Shown: positions 59,803 through 64,000 of the stretch, piece by piece
Position numbering within the stretch: the first letter of the stretch is position 1
Layout of the letters: every line of letters starts with the position of its first letter
NCBI GenBank assembly: GCA_030549335.1
Contig: JAUKPH010000017.1
Location: forward strand, 13,477,501 to 13,541,500
Direction of reading: 5' to 3'
Origin: Pontederia crassipes
Taxonomy: Eukaryota > Streptophyta > Magnoliopsida > Commelinales > Pontederiaceae
Length of the DNA stretch: 64,000 nucleotides
The notes under the pieces: generated by a model
Databases searched by the model: none
What the model saw: the letters and a program-made list of their open reading frames with translations, nothing else
Told to the model about the DNA's origin: nothing
Position numbers and translations under genes: made by a program

Positions 59803-61034
59803 TATTGGATCTAAGTTTTAATGACATATTAAATTATATTTTGATAATACAAACATCGAATGATTAAAGATAAAATGCTAAAAAGTTTAAAGAAAAAGAG
59901 ATAACTTTATGCACTACACTTTGATTAAATAATTGGCACTGATCTTATTAGTTTTTGATAAATGCTGAGTTATAAAAAATTTTGTTAGCTTTTCATAGAC
60001 TCCAAGATAATCTAATTTGGATAACTGTGCAAAAAGTTATGCTCAAAATAGTGCAGGACGGTCAACCTGCCGGTCGAAGTTATGAAGCCCGGTCGAGACA
60101 GTCCGGTCGACCGATCGGAGATATCGGTCGACAGATCAAGGCATAAACTGCTCAAATAAAAACTGCGAGACTGTATCGATCGACAATCCGATCGAAGAAT
60201 CGATTGATCGAGCAACTCAATGGCTACAAATCAAAAGTGCGAGATTGTACCGGTCGATAGTCTAGTCGACCGACCAGCTGCGGTAACTGGAGAAATCAGC
60301 GCAACGGTCATATAGTCCAGTCGACCGGTCCATAAATGCGGTCGATCGGTCCATTACTGAAATGAACAATAACGGCTATATTTTGAGGAGGAAAATATGA
60401 AATTAATTCTTGACGAATTTTTCACATACCAGAGCCTATAAAAGGAGCGCCAAAGCTAGAAGCAAAAGAATCCATCCAAGCATAAGCAATACTTCAAGAA
60501 ATCAAAAGAAGATCATTTCCTTGAAGTTATCATTATATTTGTGCTCTTATTTCTCTCTTCCACTCTTGTGAGCCTAGCATTGTAAAGAGAGAAATATTTT
60601 GTTCAGAAAAATTGAGAGAGCTCATGTGTAAAAGAGGATTTAAATCTTACCTCTTGAGTGAGAGAAATATATTAGCTTCCTAGGAGGAGAGGTTGCCTTG
60701 CCTCTCGAAGTGGAGAAAAAAGTTGTTGTGTAAAGAGCTTTCTTCCTTGCCCTATTTGGAACAAAGGAAGGGATTAGTGGAATCTCCGACGGTCTCGAGG
60801 TCGAGAAGTTAGAGCGGGGACGTAGGCCAAGGTGTAGCCGAACCTCGTCAACAACCATCCGCATCTATTTGTGTTTGATTTCTCTCATTCTCTCTCCCTT
60901 TAATATTGTGTTTATAATTTGAATTGTAAAGGTTTTAAGAATCAGTTTTATACTTCCGCGATGAATTTCGTGAAATTGATAATTTCGGATAAACACCAAT
61001 TCATCCCCCCCTTGGTGCCCTTTGGGATCCTACA
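59803..61034 (+). mobile_element. Copia-like solo LTR, 1232 bp
   Basis: Starts TATTGGATC (TG altered to TA) and ends GGGATCCTACA, flanked by GTCGC on both sides (59798-59802 and 61035-61039). It has a TATA box in TATAAAAG (60437-60444) and, near its 3' end, the C-rich CCAATTCATCCCCCCCTTGG (about 60998-61017) common in Ty1/copia LTRs. No internal domain accompanies it, so it is a solo LTR. It also carries GGTCGACCG-like words at 60060-60350. The family assignment rests on general style. Confidence 0.75.
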
Positions 61035-61977
61035 GTCGCTATACTCTTGCCGAACTAAATCGGACGTCCAAAATGGTATCGATCGACCATTTCTGTTCGA
61101 CAGAGCCGTAGGTCATTGCGGAATCCTTAAGTTTTCAATTAGTTTTCAGTACAAACAATCCTAAACTCATACCAACATTATTCCTAACATTTACCATACT
61201 TCATAAACATATTTAAGCATAGGTTCAAATTTGAATACATCTTTCTTATCATTTCTTCCTCACATAACATACGTAGTTCCTTGTCTTTTAAACATGAAGC
61301 AGATTTTCAAAATTTTCTTTAATTCATAATCGACATCATTCATCATCTTAGGAGCATGCAACAAACTGATCTAATAACCATTTCAATCATACACTAACAT
61401 ATCGAATCAAAACATTCATCACATGATCATGTCTTAGCATTACTTGAAATCATTCGGTTAAAGCATGAAACCTATAGAAATCAACTGAGAACATCAAGGA
61501 AACATCTTGCATAATTTCTGCCCCATTCTAACATGAATCCTAACTACGAATCTATCCTTAAGGCATGCAAATTCCTTCTGGAATTAACCCATGACTCAGA
61601 TCCCGAACAACACACTTTAATGCTTATGAAATTCGGGTTCGTCCTCAGTCGCCTGCTGCCATCCTTCGCTATCTCCGGCGTCATCCACGCCGGAAATGCT
61701 TGTCGGAAAGCCTTCCTCTGCTGCTGCTCGTGCGCGTCATCAGAGAGGAGAAATAGAGAGTGAGAGGGAGACGGGAGAGGAAAAACTGAGAGAATGTGTG
61801 GGGGAGGGGGATTTTATGGTGGAAATTTTGTCCCTTTATCTCCCCCCTGTAACCGACTGGGAATTGAAGAGGGGAGAGGAAGTGGAAATAGAGGAAGAGG
61901 AAGGGGAGCTCGGTCATTCCTCTTCATCTTCCCTCCTTTTCTTTTTTTTTTTGGTGAGCGTGAGGCGTTATATTCAG

Positions 61978-62459
61978 CATCACTGTAATGCCACAATGGC
62001 GTCGACGAAATCCTGACGCTAACTTTGACAAATCGCGGCACCTGATTAAGCATCACAACAACTTGCGGCGCAACTTGTTTAGCGCCATAGATTTTCGACA
62101 TCGTGACGACGTTGAATATAAGCTCTCACTTTAGAGCCACCTTGGTGTCGTCCTCTTTGCAGCACTAAAGTATGCAAAGTAGCATTGCGAATTTGTGATG
62201 CTAAATGGGCTCTGATATTTGCCGCATGTTTGCGTGTTCGCGTGCACATTTATAGTGCCGTTGTAGCATCGAAAAGGCGCCAACACGATGTCGCATTTTT
62301 AAATGCTAAGGCAATGCTAAATTGAGACAAATGCAAGGCTATTTGCATCGCATGTTTTTCGACGCTAAGGTATTGTTGCATCACTAAGGGTGTGTCTCCT
62401 TAGTGTCGCCTCTTTTGCATCGCTAATCCTCGTCACTATTACGTAGATTTCTTGTAGTG
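61978..62459. mobile_element. Right part of a CACTA-type element, interrupted by element 4
   Basis: Ends GATTTCTTGTAGTG at 62459, the inverse of the CACTACAAGAAA terminus. The body has repeated GCATCGCTAA / GCGCCA-like subterminal words, and its left edge continues the sequence found before element 4 (about 47675-47719). I did not find the matching left terminus, so the full extent is unknown. Confidence 0.65.
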
Positions 62460-64000
62460 TTTCATTACAAGGTGCAGTGTTTTTTAGTTATTCTGTGCCC
62501 ATCATATCATGATTTTCGAGGTTACATCATATTGATGTGTAACTAAATCAGTCAGCTAGGGCTGGGGGAATTGTGAAGGATGTTGAGTTTCTGAACTTAT
62601 CTTTTGGGATTCATGACAAGAAACAATCAATTTCTTTATATCTTGTTTTTGTTGTATGACCATTGGTTTTAGTTTTGTTGTCGCCACTGTAATTTGCCGA
62701 ATGTGTTTTTGTTGTTTTGAGGAGTCTATTACACCTTGACCCAAGAGGGAAATTTATTCTTCAGCTTAATCTTCCACGCTGAGAAGTAGGGAGCTCCACC
62801 TAAGTTCTCTCAGTAAGGTGTGATATGATTCGAACCATCTCTACTCTGATTCTTGATTTTAAGAGGTGATTTTTCAGTAAAAAGTCATGTGTTTACTTGC
62901 TGCATGGAGAGAGGCAGGGTGATGGTTGGGTCACATTTGAAAGGTTATAAATTGCATATTCCTTGAACACCTTTTTTTGTTATTCCATTTCGTCGTCTGA
63001 ACTGTTCTTGATCTTATAGAATTGATGACATCAGACTTGAGAGGAAAATCTACTCCTTAGTTATCGCAAACACAATGAGAGGAGGCACAGCGTCTAGGTT
63101 ATGTCTAAGGAGTCAGATGGCTAGCATTCGACTGGAATGAGAAATCTGCTCGGGGTTCTTCTATTTGTTTCGTCGATATCTCACATTGGGATTCCACTCG
63201 AGAGGAATTATCATTGATTGGGGTTTGGTACGGGCCGAGAGGTTGGCCGAATCCCCACTTGCGTCTTTGGATTCTCCTAAGTTAGGAAACATGGGTATTT
63301 TCAGCACATAGCCCATTTAGGAAACCAGTATCTCAGATTGCCTTATCTTTCTTCATGAGAGCGTAGCAATGTGTCTGAGAAATGACACATGTATGTGACT
63401 CCAGCAACTAGTATGCACGAGAGTGCTATGATTGTTGGATGGTACCCATCAGGAGAGTGGAAATGCATATGCATGGGGACATCTATTGCTATTTTATCGA
63501 TTTTATATCAGTTTACGAAAAAAATGTCCTGACATAATTCCCCCTTGAGCCTCATGTTAAATCGTATTGATATTTGATTTCCAATACTTTCAATCCTTAT
63601 GCCTCGATTTTCTTGTTCATGTCAAAAATCATTAAAAAAAATAGTGTAATTGTGTGTTTAGTGATTCGTTGGTTTTAATTATTTCCTTTCTGCCTAGTTC
63701 TTGTGATCCACTATGTTCTTTTTCATTTTGGTAAAGACTTCATGCTCTTGGCATTTCCCTTGAGATGAACCTTAAGTATTACACTGACAGTTGTATGCTT
63801 GCAGCATGTAGTGTGTTGAGGATTTATAATTTTATAGCTTATTCACGTTTTTTCTATGAAGTGGGGGCACATGTCCTTGTGGGGAACATAGCTACATAGG
63901 GGCACTCGGCCTCCTAGTTTTCTTTTTCCACATGGATCACAGATTTTATAGTGTTTGCATCATTCCACTCAAGTCAAACACATCGATTTCACCACAAGTC
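62460..64000 (+). other. NOMO-like gene, intron 2 continued; no exon seen
   Basis: 1.5 kb of moderately AT-rich sequence without transposon hallmarks or a recognisable NOMO exon. The acceptor and third exon must lie to the right of the window. Confidence 0.5.

Larger units (their letters stand above)
47720..61972 (-). mobile_element. Solo LTR of a chromovirus-type element (element 4), split by two later insertions
   Basis: Starts TGTAACATCCCGAAATTTGATCC-like (first bases TGTAACATCCCG), clearly related to the start of the element 3 LTR including a CCACGTGGCGAG box. It ends GCGTTATA at 61972, one change from the expected GTTACA. TTCAG flanks both ends (47715-47719 and 61973-61977). Removing element 2 (48967-59379) and the copia-type LTR (59803-61034) with their duplications leaves about 2.6 kb, a plausible LTR length, with no internal coding region. 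It is therefore best read as a solo LTR left by recombination. Confidence 0.78.

Noticed and set aside
61533-62016. Open frames around the right end of element 4
   Set aside because: They cross the LTR end and the TTCAG duplication, so they cannot be an old gene. Composition is simple (GA-rich).

Overview
The window is nuclear DNA of a flowering plant. It holds two protein genes on the + strand whose coding exons are separated by GT-AG introns, embedded in nested plant transposable elements (Athila and chromovirus Ty3/gypsy, a copia-like solo LTR, L1-type LINEs, hAT and CACTA elements). The density of nested elements suggests a large, repeat-rich genome. I cannot name the species; a monocot is possible but unproven.

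Layout. 1-1217: flank with a GC-rich minisatellite. 1223-13644: a 12.4-kb Athila-lineage Ty3/gypsy element on the - strand (element 1), bounded by ATGAG target-site duplications. 14565-34825: a complete 23-exon cytosolic glutaminyl-tRNA synthetase gene (792 codons). Intron 5 carries a dead sense-oriented LINE split by two nested hAT-type elements, and intron 16 carries a dead antisense LINE. 36307-36546: the first two exons of a NOMO-like (nodal modulator, ER-membrane) gene. Its second intron runs off the right end of the window, so it is at least 27.4 kb long.

That NOMO intron is a nest of elements. 37417-45369 is a decayed chromovirus (Tekay/Del-like, element 3). 46696-47426 is a small CACTA element with a TAT duplication. 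47720-61972 is a related solo LTR (element 4) with a TTCAG duplication. Element 4 is split by a second Athila element (element 2, 48967-59379, CCCAT duplication) and by a copia-like solo LTR (59803-61034, GTCGC duplication). Element 4 itself sits in sequence that ends as a CACTA terminus at 62459.

Most interesting points. (a) The two Athila elements are complementary deletion derivatives. Element 1 keeps gag and a broken pol but has lost nearly all of the post-pol ORF. Element 2 keeps gag and the post-pol ORF but has lost all of pol, yet its LTRs differ at only about 2 of 1718 positions. (b) All non-coding parts of both Athila elements are packed with a short palindrome-centred motif (CGGCCGTAA, full form TTACGGCCGTAA) that I did not find in gag or pol. 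(c) The unrelated chromovirus-type LTRs carry clusters of a different CpG-rich palindrome (CGGTCGACCG type). (d) Both Athila elements carry a second copy of the polypurine tract about 1.12 kb inside the 3' LTR. Everything here is read by eye; identities, counts and ages are approximate.
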